Positions 15,815-25,483 are shown, numbered from the stretch's first letter. The stretch: DNA of 45,721 nucleotides from an uncultured Prevotella sp. (GCA_902798285.1 CADBVZ010000028.1:1-45721), one strand, 5' to 3'. The notes: generated by a model not told the origin, from the sequence alone. A program made the numbers and translations.

Positions 15815-15898
15815 ATGTACTTTAGGTGCAAGATTAGGTGCAAGATAACCACCTTGGAACACCTGTAAACAATGCCTCGGTGCAGGATAGGCAGGATA
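15803..15898 (-). repeat. Right 96-bp inverted repeat with iterons
   Basis: Inverted copy of 13391-13486. On the minus strand it holds two exact TCCTGCAC cores and two TCTTGCACC variants in matching positions. The stop codon of the primase-helicase (15812-15814) lies within it. The right edge is 9 bases from the stop of the convergent DUF6078-like gene. Confidence 0.85.
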
Positions 15899-15907
15899 AA
15901 TGCGATG

Positions 15908-16351
15908 TTAACGCTGGTTGAAGTCGTAGAGGGTTACATAGCCATCGAACTCCAGGTTCTGGCTGTAGCCCGCACGACGGAAACAGTCGAGAATCCATGT
16001 CTGCTGTTCTGGTGACAGGTATCGTTCGCCACGGTTGCAGCGATAATAGTTCGTCTTGCCACCCAGATATGAGATCAGTTCAGAACGAAGACCTTGCAAC
16101 TGTCGTCCCAGTACGTTATAGAACAATTTTGAGAAACCATAGGCCATGCGTATCGGTTCTGCCAGATGGTAGAACGGGCATGAGCCGTCGGTCTCGAGGG
16201 CTGTGGGATAGATGGCAGGGCCCCATTTTTTGTCAGAGGGCACTTTCTGAGCGGCCTTCCAACGCAGACATTTCTCCCGCATTGGACACTGGACGTTGAA
16301 GCACACTTGATAGCCTGCTGGTACATCCTTAAATTCAAAATCTATTTCCAT
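15908..16351 (-). CDS. DUF6078-like protein
   Basis: A 147-residue protein starting MEIDFEFKDVPAGYQVCFNV. The pattern 'vP..y..Cfn.qCp....ClRw.aa' with CFNVQCPMREKCLRW suggests a metal- or disulfide-binding Cys cluster. It is followed by CPFYHLAEPIRMAYGFSKLF and a C-terminal region (CNRGERYLSPEQQTWILDCF) resembling a helical DNA-binding-like end. It matches my recollection of the Bacteroidales DUF6078 family, whose function is unknown. ATG 16351 is chosen because a -7 element lies at 16379-16386, downstream of the longer frame's start at 16444. It converges on the primase-helicase gene across the right inverted repeat. Confidence 0.65.
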   Translation of the reverse strand: MEIDFEFKDVPAGYQVCFNVQCPMREKCLRWKAAQKVPSDKKWGPAIYPTALETDGSCPFYHLAEPIRMAYGFSKLFYNVLGRQLQGLRSELISYLGGKTNYYRCNRGERYLSPEQQTWILDCFRRAGYSQNLEFDGYVTLYDFNQR

Positions 16352-16378
16352 GATGGTTGTTTTACTCTTTTCGACCTG

Positions 16379-16386
16379 CAAAGGTA
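16379..16386 (-). promoter_or_regulatory. Bacteroidetes -7 element (TACCTTTG)
   Basis: On the minus strand TACCTTTG matches TAnnTTTG 27 bases before ATG 16351 of the DUF6078-like gene. Confidence 0.55.
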
Positions 16387-16473
16387 ATGTTTTTTTCTGA
16401 GATACGGATAGTTGTTGATATATTTTTCGATGGTTATGCAACAAAAACCTATGGTTATATCAGGGTTTTTGTG

Positions 16474-16481
16474 TAATTTTG
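16474..16481 (+). promoter_or_regulatory. Bacteroidetes -7 element (TAATTTTG)
   Basis: TAATTTTG matches TAnnTTTG 17 bases before ATG 16499 of the hybrid two-component regulator. Confidence 0.55.
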
Positions 16482-16498
16482 CAGCAAAATGATATGAT

Positions 16499-19400
16499 AT
16501 GAGACGATTATTCCTATCTTTGCTGCTTTCGGCAATTGCGTTTACGGGTTTTGGTCAGGCTGGTCAGTTCTTTCCGTCGGAAAGGTTTTCGAGTGGACTG
16601 ATCAACGATGTGTGTCAGGATCAATACGGCTATATCTGGATAGCTACCGAGAATGGACTGAACAAGTTCGACGGCTATCGATTCACAACCTATCTATCGC
16701 ACCCCAACGACTCTACGACTTTGGGTAGCAACATTGTCACCAGCCTTTATTGTGACAAGCAGGGACAACTCTGGGTAGGCACAAGGACAGGACTATCGCG
16801 TTATGACTACACTACCGACAGGTTCATACGCTATACCTTCCCGTCGCAGGCCAAACCCCGCATAACTCCCATGCTGGAGCGAAAGAACGGTGAGTTCCTG
16901 ATAGGTACATCGGGCATGGGGCTTTACTCCCTCAAAGATGAAACCATCCAGAAGGTAGTCGACGGCCATACCACAGGTACCGGTAACTGGTATTACAACA
17001 AGATGATGGAGGACAGCAAGGGACGCTTCTGGAAATGCGGCTATGGCGAAGAGGTGACGATGAAGGATGAGACGGGTGTACACCAGTTTTTTATCAAACA
17101 GGGCATCGTGGTTGGGATCGTGGAGACCAATGGTGACATCCTGATTATCTGTCTGCACAGCATCAGTCGTTATCACGATGGCGAGATGGTTAAGGCCGAT
17201 ATCGACATCTCGGCTCTTGGTGGTGATAATGTGGTGATGTGCAGTGTATTGCAATGTAGTAATGGTAATATATATATAGGTACACGAGGAGATGGACTCT
17301 TTGTGCTCGAAAAAGGCAGTAACCGACTGGTACGTGTGGATTGTAACGTGAACGGTCTGGACCTGAACACGGCCAAGATTTGGTGTATCAAGGAAGACAG
17401 GATTGGTAATCTCTGGCTGGGCTGCCAGTCGAAGGGACTTGTGATGATTCCGCGTGTTCAGCCGCAGTTCTCCTCGTGGAGTTTTATGGCCCAGGGATAC
17501 CGTATCAGTTCGACGGTTACCTCTGTGTGTAAGGGCGACCAGGACATGATATGGGCCATAGTGCAGGGTAGCGGTGTATATGGCTTCGACAGGCGTGGTC
17601 ATATCGTAGCCCATCCGGCATCACCTCCGTCGGCAGAGTATATTTATCGCGATAAAAAGGGACGCTACTGGATAGGCAGTGATGAGGCCCTTTATGCATA
17701 CGATCCCTTGACGGGAAGATCACAGCATCAGATATCCTTTGTATGTGACAAGTTGAACGATATTATTGATGCTGGTAATGGACAGCTTTTTATCTCTACC
17801 TTCTCGCGCGGCTTCTGTGTATATAATCCCGACGACCACTCAAAAAGAGAATTCTTATCGTCGCAGCATGACCCTGTAAAGGGATGGTTGCACAACAACT
17901 GGATTATGGCCATGATGCTCGATAGTAAAGGATACGTATGGATGGCCACATCGGCAGGTGTGTCGTGTTATGACCCTCAGGCAGATAGTTTCCGTCCTTA
18001 CGGATGGGATTGTGTTCTGGATGGTATGATGTGCTACTCGCTCTGCGAGACTCGGAATGGCGACGTACTCATTGGAACGGATCAGGGTTTGTTCCAATAT
18101 CACCCAGGCGATGAGGAGGCTATGCGTTTCCAGTATGGTGATGCGCTGGCTAATAGGGTGGTGGGAAAAATCGTGGAGGCCAATAACGGTGATATCTGGT
18201 GTGCAACGTCGATGGGTATCTGGCAGTTTGACCAGGACAAGAAACAGTTTATCGGTCATGTGAGCGGCAATGGTCTGACCACTAAGGAATATATCAACTG
18301 CGTAGGTATGCATACCGACAATGATATGATATATTTTGCTAACAACGACGGGCTGACCGTCTTTAACTCCAAACAAGTAACAGGTAGTCATAAGGATCTG
18401 CCAGATGTAAAGCTGACGGGATTCTATGTAGCTGGAAATGCAGTGAATCCCATGCAAGATATCTTTTATCTGTCGTATCTTGATAACAGTATCGCGCTGG
18501 AGTTCTCGCTACTTGACTTCGTGAGTCCTGATAACATCATTTACGAATATCAGATTAATGGTTCAAAGTGGATGCAGAAATCAGAAGGAGACAACAGTAT
18601 CCAATTGAGTCATCTGCAGCCAGGCACCTATAAGATAGAGGTGAGAGCCTTGTCGGCTGGTGTGTATTCTGAGACCAAGACCATCACCATACAGGTATCG
18701 CCGCCTTGGTATCGGTCAACCTGGGCTTATTTATTATACCTGCTGGTAGGTTTAGCTCTGTTGACAGTCACTGGATGGAGTCTGAAACGTAAGGCCCATC
18801 GTCAGTTGGACGAGGAGAAGATGAAGTTCCTCATCAACGCCACCCACGATATCCGCTCACCTTTGACGCTCATCATGGGACCGTTGGCGAAACTGAAGGG
18901 CATTGTGACCGATGGCGAGGGAAGAGGCTATATCGATACGATCGACCGTAACGCCCAGCGACTGATGTTGCTGGTGAACCAGATTCTCGACGAGCGACGC
19001 ATAGATAAAAACCAGATGCAGCTACATTGTCGGGAGACGAACCTTGTGGACTTTATCAGTGGTATCTGTAAGTTATACCAGTACAACGCTACTCAGCGGA
19101 ACATCACCTTCCTCTTTGAACACGACAAGAACCATGTGCTGGCATGGATTGACCGCATCAACTTCGACAAGGTTATCTCTAACTTACTCTCCAATGCCTT
19201 CAAATACACCTTTGACGGAGGAGAAGTGAAGGTGGTACTCCACGAAACAGAGAAAGAAGTGGAGATACAAGTGGTTGACTCTGGTGTGGGCATTAAAGAT
19301 GATGAGATAGATAAACTTTTCGAGCGTTTCTACCAAGGTCGCAATGCCAGTGATCTGGGCATGCAAGGAACGGGTATCGGTCTGAACCTGAGCCGATCCA

Positions 19401-20341
19401 TTACTCAGATGCATGGCGGACAGATTAAGGCACAGAACCGTCATGACGGTCAGAGGGGCGCTTGTTTCACCGTTACAATCCCCAAGGGCAATGCTCATCT
19501 GAAACCCGAAGAGATATTGACGGACGCCCCAGCCCGCGAGGTGCTCTCGGCAAGTGCCAGTAACAGACAGTTCCACCAATTCCATATACTGGTGGTTGAC
19601 GATGACCCAGAGATAGCCGATTACATTATCAGTGAACTGGGCAATCATTACAAGTTCGACCATGCGCCCAATGGCAAGGAGGCTCTCAAGATGCTGCTTA
19701 CTAAACAGTATGACCTCGTAATCAGCGATGTGATGATGCCTGAGATGGATGGTCTAACACTGTTGAAACGTATCAAGGACAATTCGCAGATCTCACAGAT
19801 CCCAGTGATTATGCTAACCTCAAAAGCCGAAGTGGAGAATAAACTTGAAGGACTGAAGTCGGGAGCCGATGCCTATATTGCCAAGCCTTTCAATATGGAA
19901 GAACTTCATATCCAGATAGACAACCTCATAGATAATATGCGCCGTCTGCGTGGTAAGTTCAGTGGGGCTGTACAGCAGGAGGAACGCATAGAGAAGATAG
20001 AGGTGAAGGGCAACGACGATGCACTGATGGAACGAGTGATGCGCTCTATCAATGCCAACATGTCGGATCCAGATTTCAATATCGACACCCTGGCCAGTGA
20101 GGTAGGTATCAGCCGTGCCCAATTGCATCGTAAGATGAAGGAGATTACGGGTATCTCAAGTGGTAAGTTCTTGCGTAACCTTCGCATGGAGCAGGCCGCT
20201 CGTCTGCTCCGCGAGGGTGGGATTAACGTCTCACAGATAGCCGATAAGGTGGGATATGCGGATCAGGCTCATTTCTCCACCGCCTTTAAGACACATTTCG
20301 GTATGTCGCCCTCGGAATACGTAGAGGCTCATCAGGAATAA
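16499..20341 (+). CDS. Hybrid two-component system regulator (HTCS) of the polysaccharide locus
   Basis: A 1280-residue one-protein signalling system. After a signal peptide (to about residue 20, ending GFGQA), a periplasmic sensor of about 14 regulator-propeller blades runs to about 670 (repeats like DQYGYIWIATENGLNKFDGY). A Y_Y_Y domain follows (about 675-735), then a membrane helix (about 740-762). Next come the HisKA domain with phospho-acceptor H783 (ATHDIRSPLT), the HATPase (N box SNLLSNAFKYT about 895, G box VDSGVGIKD about 927), a receiver (ILVVDDDPEIADY, acceptor D1077 in ISDVMMPEMDG) and an AraC-type helix-turn-helix (about 1180-1278). The family senses oligosaccharides in the periplasm and activates the adjoining susC/susD operon. 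It ends at a clear terminator. Confidence 0.95.
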   Translation: MRRLFLSLLLSAIAFTGFGQAGQFFPSERFSSGLINDVCQDQYGYIWIATENGLNKFDGYRFTTYLSHPNDSTTLGSNIVTSLYCDKQGQLWVGTRTGLSRYDYTTDRFIRYTFPSQAKPRITPMLERKNGEFLIGTSGMGLYSLKDETIQKVVDGHTTGTGNWYYNKMMEDSKGRFWKCGYGEEVTMKDETGVHQFFIKQGIVVGIVETNGDILIICLHSISRYHDGEMVKADIDISALGGDNVVMCSVLQCSNGNIYIGTRGDGLFVLEKGSNRLVRVDCNVNGLDLNTAKIWCIKEDRIGNLWLGCQSKGLVMIPRVQPQFSSWSFMAQGYRISSTVTSVCKGDQDMIWAIVQGSGVYGFDRRGHIVAHPASPPSAEYIYRDKKGRYWIGSDEALYAYDPLTGRSQHQISFVCDKLNDIIDAGNGQLFISTFSRGFCVYNPDDHSKREFLSSQHDPVKGWLHNNWIMAMMLDSKGYVWMATSAGVSCYDPQADSFRPYGWDCVLDGMMCYSLCETRNGDVLIGTDQGLFQYHPGDEEAMRFQYGDALANRVVGKIVEANNGDIWCATSMGIWQFDQDKKQFIGHVSGNGLTTKEYINCVGMHTDNDMIYFANNDGLTVFNSKQVTGSHKDLPDVKLTGFYVAGNAVNPMQDIFYLSYLDNSIALEFSLLDFVSPDNIIYEYQINGSKWMQKSEGDNSIQLSHLQPGTYKIEVRALSAGVYSETKTITIQVSPPWYRSTWAYLLYLLVGLALLTVTGWSLKRKAHRQLDEEKMKFLINATHDIRSPLTLIMGPLAKLKGIVTDGEGRGYIDTIDRNAQRLMLLVNQILDERRIDKNQMQLHCRETNLVDFISGICKLYQYNATQRNITFLFEHDKNHVLAWIDRINFDKVISNLLSNAFKYTFDGGEVKVVLHETEKEVEIQVVDSGVGIKDDEIDKLFERFYQGRNASDLGMQGTGIGLNLSRSITQMHGGQIKAQNRHDGQRGACFTVTIPKGNAHLKPEEILTDAPAREVLSASASNRQFHQFHILVVDDDPEIADYIISELGNHYKFDHAPNGKEALKMLLTKQYDLVISDVMMPEMDGLTLLKRIKDNSQISQIPVIMLTSKAEVENKLEGLKSGADAYIAKPFNMEELHIQIDNLIDNMRRLRGKFSGAVQQEERIEKIEVKGNDDALMERVMRSINANMSDPDFNIDTLASEVGISRAQLHRKMKEITGISSGKFLRNLRMEQAARLLREGGINVSQIADKVGYADQAHFSTAFKTHFGMSPSEYVEAHQE

Positions 20342-20368
20342 ACCCACTCATAACTGAGAGAATTGTTT

Positions 20369-20410
20369 CGGCATTTTGCGATTTTGTTGCAAAATGCCGA
20401 TTTGTTTTTG
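20369..20410 (+). terminator. Rho-independent-like terminator after the HTCS gene
   Basis: A perfect 11-bp stem, CGGCATTTTGC (20369-20379) with GCAAAATGCCG (20389-20399), has a 9-base loop and is followed by a T-rich stretch. It separates the HTCS gene from the susC promoter. Confidence 0.7.
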
Positions 20411-20471
20411 TTTGATAGATAATCGCAGGGGCATGCAACGTTTTCCTTGCAACATTTCCCTTGTTCATGCT

Positions 20472-20479
20472 TAACTTTG
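20472..20479 (+). promoter_or_regulatory. Bacteroidetes -7 element (TAACTTTG) of the susC operon
   Basis: TAACTTTG matches TAnnTTTG. It lies downstream of the ATG at 20461, which supports ATG 20530 as the true start with a leader of about 45 bases. The HTCS would be expected to bind just upstream. Confidence 0.6.
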
Positions 20480-20529
20480 CAGCAGAAATTTTTCGAGAAT
20501 CTATAACAATAATTAAAATCATTTTTCGT

Positions 20530-23500
20530 ATGGAAAAAACAATGAGAAGAATCCTGATGATGCTCGCACTGGTGGCAAGCCCAATGCTGCTGTCGGCCCA
20601 GAGTATTATTAAAGGTAATGTGAAGGATGATGCAGGAGAACCTGTCATCGGTGCTACGATCAGGGAAGTCGGTACGCAGAATGCAACAATTACCGACTTT
20701 GACGGAAACTTTGAACTGAAGAATCTGACCAAGAAGCAGATTCAAGTCTCTTATGTGGGCTTTCTGAGTAAGACGGTCGACGTAAAGGGACAGTCGTTCA
20801 TTAACGTGACGCTGAGTCCAGACCAAAAACTGCTCGACGAAGTGGTAGTGGTAGGTTACGGTACGATGAGGAAGAGTGATGTAACGGGTTCTGTCAGCAG
20901 GGCCAACATCAAGGCTTTTGAGAAATCGACCAATACCAACCTTTTACAGTCATTACAGGGAACTGTTCCTGGATTGAACGTAGGTCAGGCCAGTTCAGCA
21001 GGTGCTAACCCGGAGATATCTATCCGTGGTACCAGTACCATCTCAGGTAGTACCACCGTACTTGTCATTCTCGATGGTATCATCTTTACAGGAAGTCTTT
21101 CGAGCCTCAACCCTGCTGATATTGAGAGCGTTGACGTGTTGAAGGATGCTTCGGCCACAGCTGTCTATGGTGCACAGGCTGCCAATGGCGTGCTGCTCAT
21201 TACTAGTAAGAAGGGTGCCAAGGGTAAGGCAAAGGTGTCATTCTCCAGCAGCTACAGCATCCAGTCTCCTACCAATAAGATGGAGACCATGAATCGTGAC
21301 AAGATGCTCACTTTCGACAATGAGTGTCTGTGGCAGTTCTCTAAGACTGAGGCTTCGGGCTATACCCAGCAGGATCCCAACTTCAAACTCTCCGAGCGTC
21401 TGCCAGATGCCTGGATGACCGACGATCAGGGTAATATCATCCCTGGCGACTATGACTGGTGGGGTGACTTTACCCGTAATGGCTCTATCTGGGAGAATAA
21501 ACTGAATATCTCCGGTGGCAGCGATGCTATGTCGTATCTGATTTCTGTTGGTAACACCCAGCAGAAGAACTATCTGCTGAACGATGATTACAAGCGTAGC
21601 TCCATCCGCGTGAACCTCGATATCCAGCCCGTGAAGTGGCTGAAGGCAGGTGTGCAGGCTTTCGGTTCGTTTGAGGACCGCGACGGTCAGGAGACCTATT
21701 TGCCTTTCCTGATTGAGTGTAGTCCGCTGACGAAGCCCTATGATGAGGATGGTAACATGATTGACTATCCCGCCCACGATGCCCGTGAAAATCCATATCA
21801 TGGTTCGCTAGTTGACGATTACGACCGCACCAACTCGTTCTTTGCCAATCTGTATGGTGAGGTACAGCTGCCTCTGAAGGGTCTGACCTATCGCATCAAC
21901 TTCGGTAATAACTATCGAATTGGCGAGCACCACTATGCCAGTGAGTTTGCCGAGAACAACAACGGTCAGGCTTACAAGCACCACTCAACCTATTATGATT
22001 ATACATTGGATAACATCCTGAACTACATGAACAGTTTCGGCAAGCACAACGTAGGTGCAACTTTGGTTTATGGTGCCTCACGTCGCAAGTATATGTATAC
22101 GGCTGCTGATGCCAAACTCTTCCCACGTATGACGCTGGGCTATAACGCACTGGAACTGGCTGCCACCCAAAACACCAGCTCTGATGCATGGTTGGAGACG
22201 TTGCTCTACCAGATGGCCCGTGTGAACTACTCATACGACGAACGTTATCTGCTGACAGCCACGGTGCGCCGTGATGGTTACTCTGGTTTCTCGGCCAACA
22301 ACAAGACAGCCGTGTTCCCTTCAGTTGCATTGGGTTGGGTGATTACCAACGAGAAGTGGTTCAAGGTTCCGCAGATTGATTATCTGAAGCTGCGTGCAGG
22401 CTACGGTGTGAGCGGTAACCAGACCTCACGCTACTCATCACTGGCTAAGGTCAATTCGTCTATCGGCTATATCTTTGGCGACGGTGTTTCGGGATCCATG
22501 CGTCAAGAGTTGGCCTCGATGGAGAATGCTGACCTGAAGTGGGAGAAGACCGCTGGTTTCAACTTCGGACTCGACTTCGCTATACTGAACAACCGCATCT
22601 CCAGTAACATTGAGTACTATACCACTAAGACCACCGACCTGCTTTATGCTGTGCAGATCCCATCTATCACCGGATTCACATCGATCATGTCTAACGTGGG
22701 TGAGATTCAGAACAAGGGTTTTGAGTTGACTATCAATACTCGCAACATCATCACAAAGGACTTCGAGTGGACATCGATGTTCAACCTCTCGACTAACAGC
22801 GACAAGATTACCAAGCTTACAGGACTTGACGCTGACGGCGACGGTAAGGAGGATGACATGACCTCTTCATCACTGTTCATCGGTGAGTCGCTCTCTGCCA
22901 TCTATGACTATACGATCGACGGAATCTGGCAGGTGGGTGACAATATTCCCGAAGGCTTCCATCCTGGTAACTACCGTATTGTTGATATCAACGAAGATGG
23001 CAAGATCGACGAGAACGACCGCAGCATCATCGGTAAGAACGATCCCTCTGTACGTATGGGCTTGCTGAATACCCTGAAATATAAGAACTTCACTCTGAGC
23101 TTCTTCCTTAACGCCATTATCGGTGGTAGCAAGAGCTATCTGGGTAAGAACTCGTATGCAGAGTTGGTGAATGACAACACCCTGCGCCACAACCGTCTGA
23201 CTGAGCAGGTGGACAATTTCTGGACACCCAGCAATCCTGGCGGTATCTACGCCCTCTACAATGCCAATCCTGCTATCAACCCTTATCGTTACGAGAACCG
23301 TACTTTCTTGCGTCTGCAGGATATCACCCTTTCTTACGACCTGCCCAAGCAGTGGATGCAGAAGATACATATCGACGGCATCAACGTCTACTTGAGTTGC
23401 AAGAACCTGCTGACCTTCACTGGCTGGCACGGTTGGGATCCAGAGCCTAACATGACCTATCAGGACATCAACGGCCAGAACCGTATCACGGGTAGCTGCT

Positions 23501-23556
23501 ATGACAACCGTCCGGTGATGAAGAGTATGACTTTAGGTATCAACATTAATCTTTAA
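20530..23556 (+). CDS. SusC/RagA-family TonB-linked outer-membrane transporter
   Basis: A 1008-residue outer-membrane protein. A signal peptide (LMMLALVASPMLLSAQ) precedes a carboxypeptidase-regulatory-like domain (about 25-105; GNVKDDAGEPVIGATI). Then come the SusC-type TonB region LDEVVVVGYGTMRKSDVTGS and the plug (about 120-235, with IRGTSTISGSTTVLVILDG and DASATAVYGAQAANGVLLIT). The 22-strand barrel ends in SMTLGININL, a proper aromatic/hydrophobic C-terminus. It imports oligosaccharides with its SusD partner, using energy from TonB-ExbBD. The length is typical. The susD gene starts 7 bases after its stop. The ligand is inferred only from the GH115 enzymes downstream. Confidence 0.95.
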   Translation: MEKTMRRILMMLALVASPMLLSAQSIIKGNVKDDAGEPVIGATIREVGTQNATITDFDGNFELKNLTKKQIQVSYVGFLSKTVDVKGQSFINVTLSPDQKLLDEVVVVGYGTMRKSDVTGSVSRANIKAFEKSTNTNLLQSLQGTVPGLNVGQASSAGANPEISIRGTSTISGSTTVLVILDGIIFTGSLSSLNPADIESVDVLKDASATAVYGAQAANGVLLITSKKGAKGKAKVSFSSSYSIQSPTNKMETMNRDKMLTFDNECLWQFSKTEASGYTQQDPNFKLSERLPDAWMTDDQGNIIPGDYDWWGDFTRNGSIWENKLNISGGSDAMSYLISVGNTQQKNYLLNDDYKRSSIRVNLDIQPVKWLKAGVQAFGSFEDRDGQETYLPFLIECSPLTKPYDEDGNMIDYPAHDARENPYHGSLVDDYDRTNSFFANLYGEVQLPLKGLTYRINFGNNYRIGEHHYASEFAENNNGQAYKHHSTYYDYTLDNILNYMNSFGKHNVGATLVYGASRRKYMYTAADAKLFPRMTLGYNALELAATQNTSSDAWLETLLYQMARVNYSYDERYLLTATVRRDGYSGFSANNKTAVFPSVALGWVITNEKWFKVPQIDYLKLRAGYGVSGNQTSRYSSLAKVNSSIGYIFGDGVSGSMRQELASMENADLKWEKTAGFNFGLDFAILNNRISSNIEYYTTKTTDLLYAVQIPSITGFTSIMSNVGEIQNKGFELTINTRNIITKDFEWTSMFNLSTNSDKITKLTGLDADGDGKEDDMTSSSLFIGESLSAIYDYTIDGIWQVGDNIPEGFHPGNYRIVDINEDGKIDENDRSIIGKNDPSVRMGLLNTLKYKNFTLSFFLNAIIGGSKSYLGKNSYAELVNDNTLRHNRLTEQVDNFWTPSNPGGIYALYNANPAINPYRYENRTFLRLQDITLSYDLPKQWMQKIHIDGINVYLSCKNLLTFTGWHGWDPEPNMTYQDINGQNRITGSCYDNRPVMKSMTLGININL

Positions 23557-23563
23557 GAAACGT

Positions 23564-25330
23564 ATGAAAAAGATATATTTAATATCCATGATGGCAGCCC
23601 TGCTGCTGACGGGATGCAATGAGGATAAGTTCCTTGAGGAGAAAGCCCTGGACTTCAACTCGGCCTCAAACTCCTACAATACGACAGCCGACTTTGATGC
23701 TGCTGTGACAGAACTCTACTATCTGACTCGCGAAGAGTTCTATACCACCTATGACCGTACGACAGACCTCTCGAAGTTTGCCGATATGTGGATCACCGCC
23801 GACCCTCTGCAATCGAACGTTACTGCCGACCTTTCTCCATCGGGTGCCATCGCTAAGTTCTTCTGGGATGAGAACTATAAGCTGATTGCTCAGGCCAACA
23901 CCGTGATTAGTCGTCTGGAGAGTGCCACAAAGCTGACGGACGAGCAGAAGAAGGAGTATGAAGCCAAAGGCCGCTTCTTCCGTGCTTTGGGATATCGTAC
24001 ACTTGCATACCTCTATGGTGGTGTGCCCTTGCAACTAGAGGAGGTGACTGCTCCGAAGACCGATTACACCCGTGATACAAAGGCTAACGTGTTGGCTCAG
24101 GCCATCGAGGACCTGGAGTTTGCAGCAGCCAACCTGCCTGAGATCAATACTGTACGCGATGGTGAGATCAGTAAACCTGCTGCCAATATGCTGTTGGCCG
24201 AGGTGGCTCTGGCTGCTGGCGCTAACGACAAGGCCATCAGTGCAGCTACGGCAGTGATTAATAATGGAAACCTGAAATTGATGACGCAGCGTTTCGGTTC
24301 TCAGGCTGGCGAGGATGGAGATGTGTTTTACGACCTGTTCCGTCCGAATAACCAGAATAGATCTTCTGGCAATACCGAAGGTATTTGGGTAATCCAGTTT
24401 GAGACCAACGTAGAGGGTGGTGGTAATGATACCAGTCACTTCTTCTGGGTACCCGGCAGCTTCTGGGGGGAGCGTTTCTTCGCACCACAGGTTGATAAGT
24501 TCCAGATCATCTCACCGGATGGAACCAGAATCCAACTCTTCGATTGGCCTATTGGTGACATGACTGGTGGTCGTGGTATCGGAACACACTATGCCGTAGA
24601 TCATCTCTACAACGGCATCTGGAACGAGGACTTTAACGATATGCGTAACTCTGAGTATAACTGGCCCCGTCGTTTCAAGATCCACCGTACTGCTGTGCTC
24701 GACGCCTATCCCGATTTGAAGGCTGCCATGCCCGACGGATACTTCGACCTTGAGAAGACTGTGCTGCCTGCCGGCTATTCTATGGAGACAGGCTTCGGCG
24801 GTGGTGTAAATGCTACCACGCAATTACCCAACCGTTTCATGTGTGGCTATTCTACAAAGATGACCACACCGTTCCATCATCCCGATGCACAATACCTCAA
24901 TAAGTCGATATATCTGTTGGCTGGTACGGCTGGAAAGACTTTTACCGATCAGTACTTCTTCCGTTTGGCTGAGGCTTACCTGTTGCGTGCTGAGGCTTAT
25001 GTAAACACAGGCAAGAACAACGAGGCAGCTGCCGATATCAATGTGCTGCGCGATCGTGCACAGGCAAAGAAGTGTACTGCTGACCAGATGAATATCGACT
25101 TTATCCTCGACGAGCGTCTGCGTGAGCTCACTTGTGAAGAGAAGCGTCGTCTCACTTTGGCACGTACAAACAAACTCAGCGAGCGCATCAAGAAATACAA
25201 TCCTTATTTCAGCGCTGCCCACAGTGCCGACGGCAAGGATTATGATGCACACTTCGACCTGTTCCCCATCCCCCTGTCAGCTATCCTGGCCAATAAGGAT
25301 GGTGTTCTCGAGCAGAACCCTGGATATTAA
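23564..25330 (+). CDS. SusD/RagB-family glycan-binding lipoprotein
   Basis: A 588-residue surface lipoprotein with a type II signal peptide (MKKIYLISMMAALLLTGC, lipid-anchored Cys18). The TPR-like helices of SusD are seen in EAKGRFFRALGYRTLAYLYG with GGVPLQLEEVT, and the C-terminal RagB part in FFRLAEAYLLRAEAYVNTGK with INVLRDRA, ending LFPIPLSAILANKDGVLEQN plus PGY. It forms the lid of the SusC barrel and binds the glycan. It is the last gene before a strong terminator, so the following GH115 gene has its own promoter. No SusE/F-like protein follows. Confidence 0.95.
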   Translation: MKKIYLISMMAALLLTGCNEDKFLEEKALDFNSASNSYNTTADFDAAVTELYYLTREEFYTTYDRTTDLSKFADMWITADPLQSNVTADLSPSGAIAKFFWDENYKLIAQANTVISRLESATKLTDEQKKEYEAKGRFFRALGYRTLAYLYGGVPLQLEEVTAPKTDYTRDTKANVLAQAIEDLEFAAANLPEINTVRDGEISKPAANMLLAEVALAAGANDKAISAATAVINNGNLKLMTQRFGSQAGEDGDVFYDLFRPNNQNRSSGNTEGIWVIQFETNVEGGGNDTSHFFWVPGSFWGERFFAPQVDKFQIISPDGTRIQLFDWPIGDMTGGRGIGTHYAVDHLYNGIWNEDFNDMRNSEYNWPRRFKIHRTAVLDAYPDLKAAMPDGYFDLEKTVLPAGYSMETGFGGGVNATTQLPNRFMCGYSTKMTTPFHHPDAQYLNKSIYLLAGTAGKTFTDQYFFRLAEAYLLRAEAYVNTGKNNEAAADINVLRDRAQAKKCTADQMNIDFILDERLRELTCEEKRRLTLARTNKLSERIKKYNPYFSAAHSADGKDYDAHFDLFPIPLSAILANKDGVLEQNPGY

Positions 25331-25398
25331 AAAAGTTTTTAGGATAACATAGTTGATTAATTGGTTAGGAAATAGTTAGTTAGTAAGTAAGTTGAATG

Positions 25399-25430
25399 AA
25401 GCCCGGGCTTGCGAAAGTCTGGGCTTTTTT
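25399..25430 (+). terminator. Terminator after susD
   Basis: AAGCCCGGGCTT (25399-25410) pairs with AAGTCTGGGCTT (25415-25426) over a 4-base loop with one imperfect position, followed by further T residues. The usual form of a rho-independent terminator. Confidence 0.8.
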
Positions 25431-25475
25431 AAGCTGAAATACTCAAAAATATTTGGTGTTTTACTTACTAAATTG

Positions 25476-25483
25476 TAACTTTG
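25476..25483 (+). promoter_or_regulatory. Bacteroidetes -7 element (TAACTTTG) of the GH115 pair
   Basis: TAACTTTG matches TAnnTTTG, with ATTTGG about 20 bases upstream as a -33-like element. It lies 21 bases before ATG 25505. Confidence 0.6.

Larger units (their letters stand above)
13391..15898. mobile_element. Candidate mobile element with 96-bp inverted repeats and a single primase-helicase gene
   Basis: The ends at 13391-13486 and 15803-15898 are inverted copies of each other over 96 positions without a gap, with 12 mismatches by hand count. Between them is one gene, a VirE/BT4734-like protein with its own promoter, and a hairpin-rich leader. There is no transposase, integrase or relaxase. 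No clear target-site duplication is visible outside the repeats. The left end lies 20 bases after a HAD gene broken after motif I, which fits insertion. Movement or replication may depend on enzymes supplied from elsewhere. The DUF6078-like gene 9 bases beyond the right end may or may not be part of the unit. Confidence 0.6.

Noticed and set aside
15997-16299. 100-codon plus-strand frame opposite the DUF6078-like gene
   Set aside because: The minus strand has a promoter element and a conserved Cys pattern; the plus-strand frame is Arg/Ser-rich shadow sequence.
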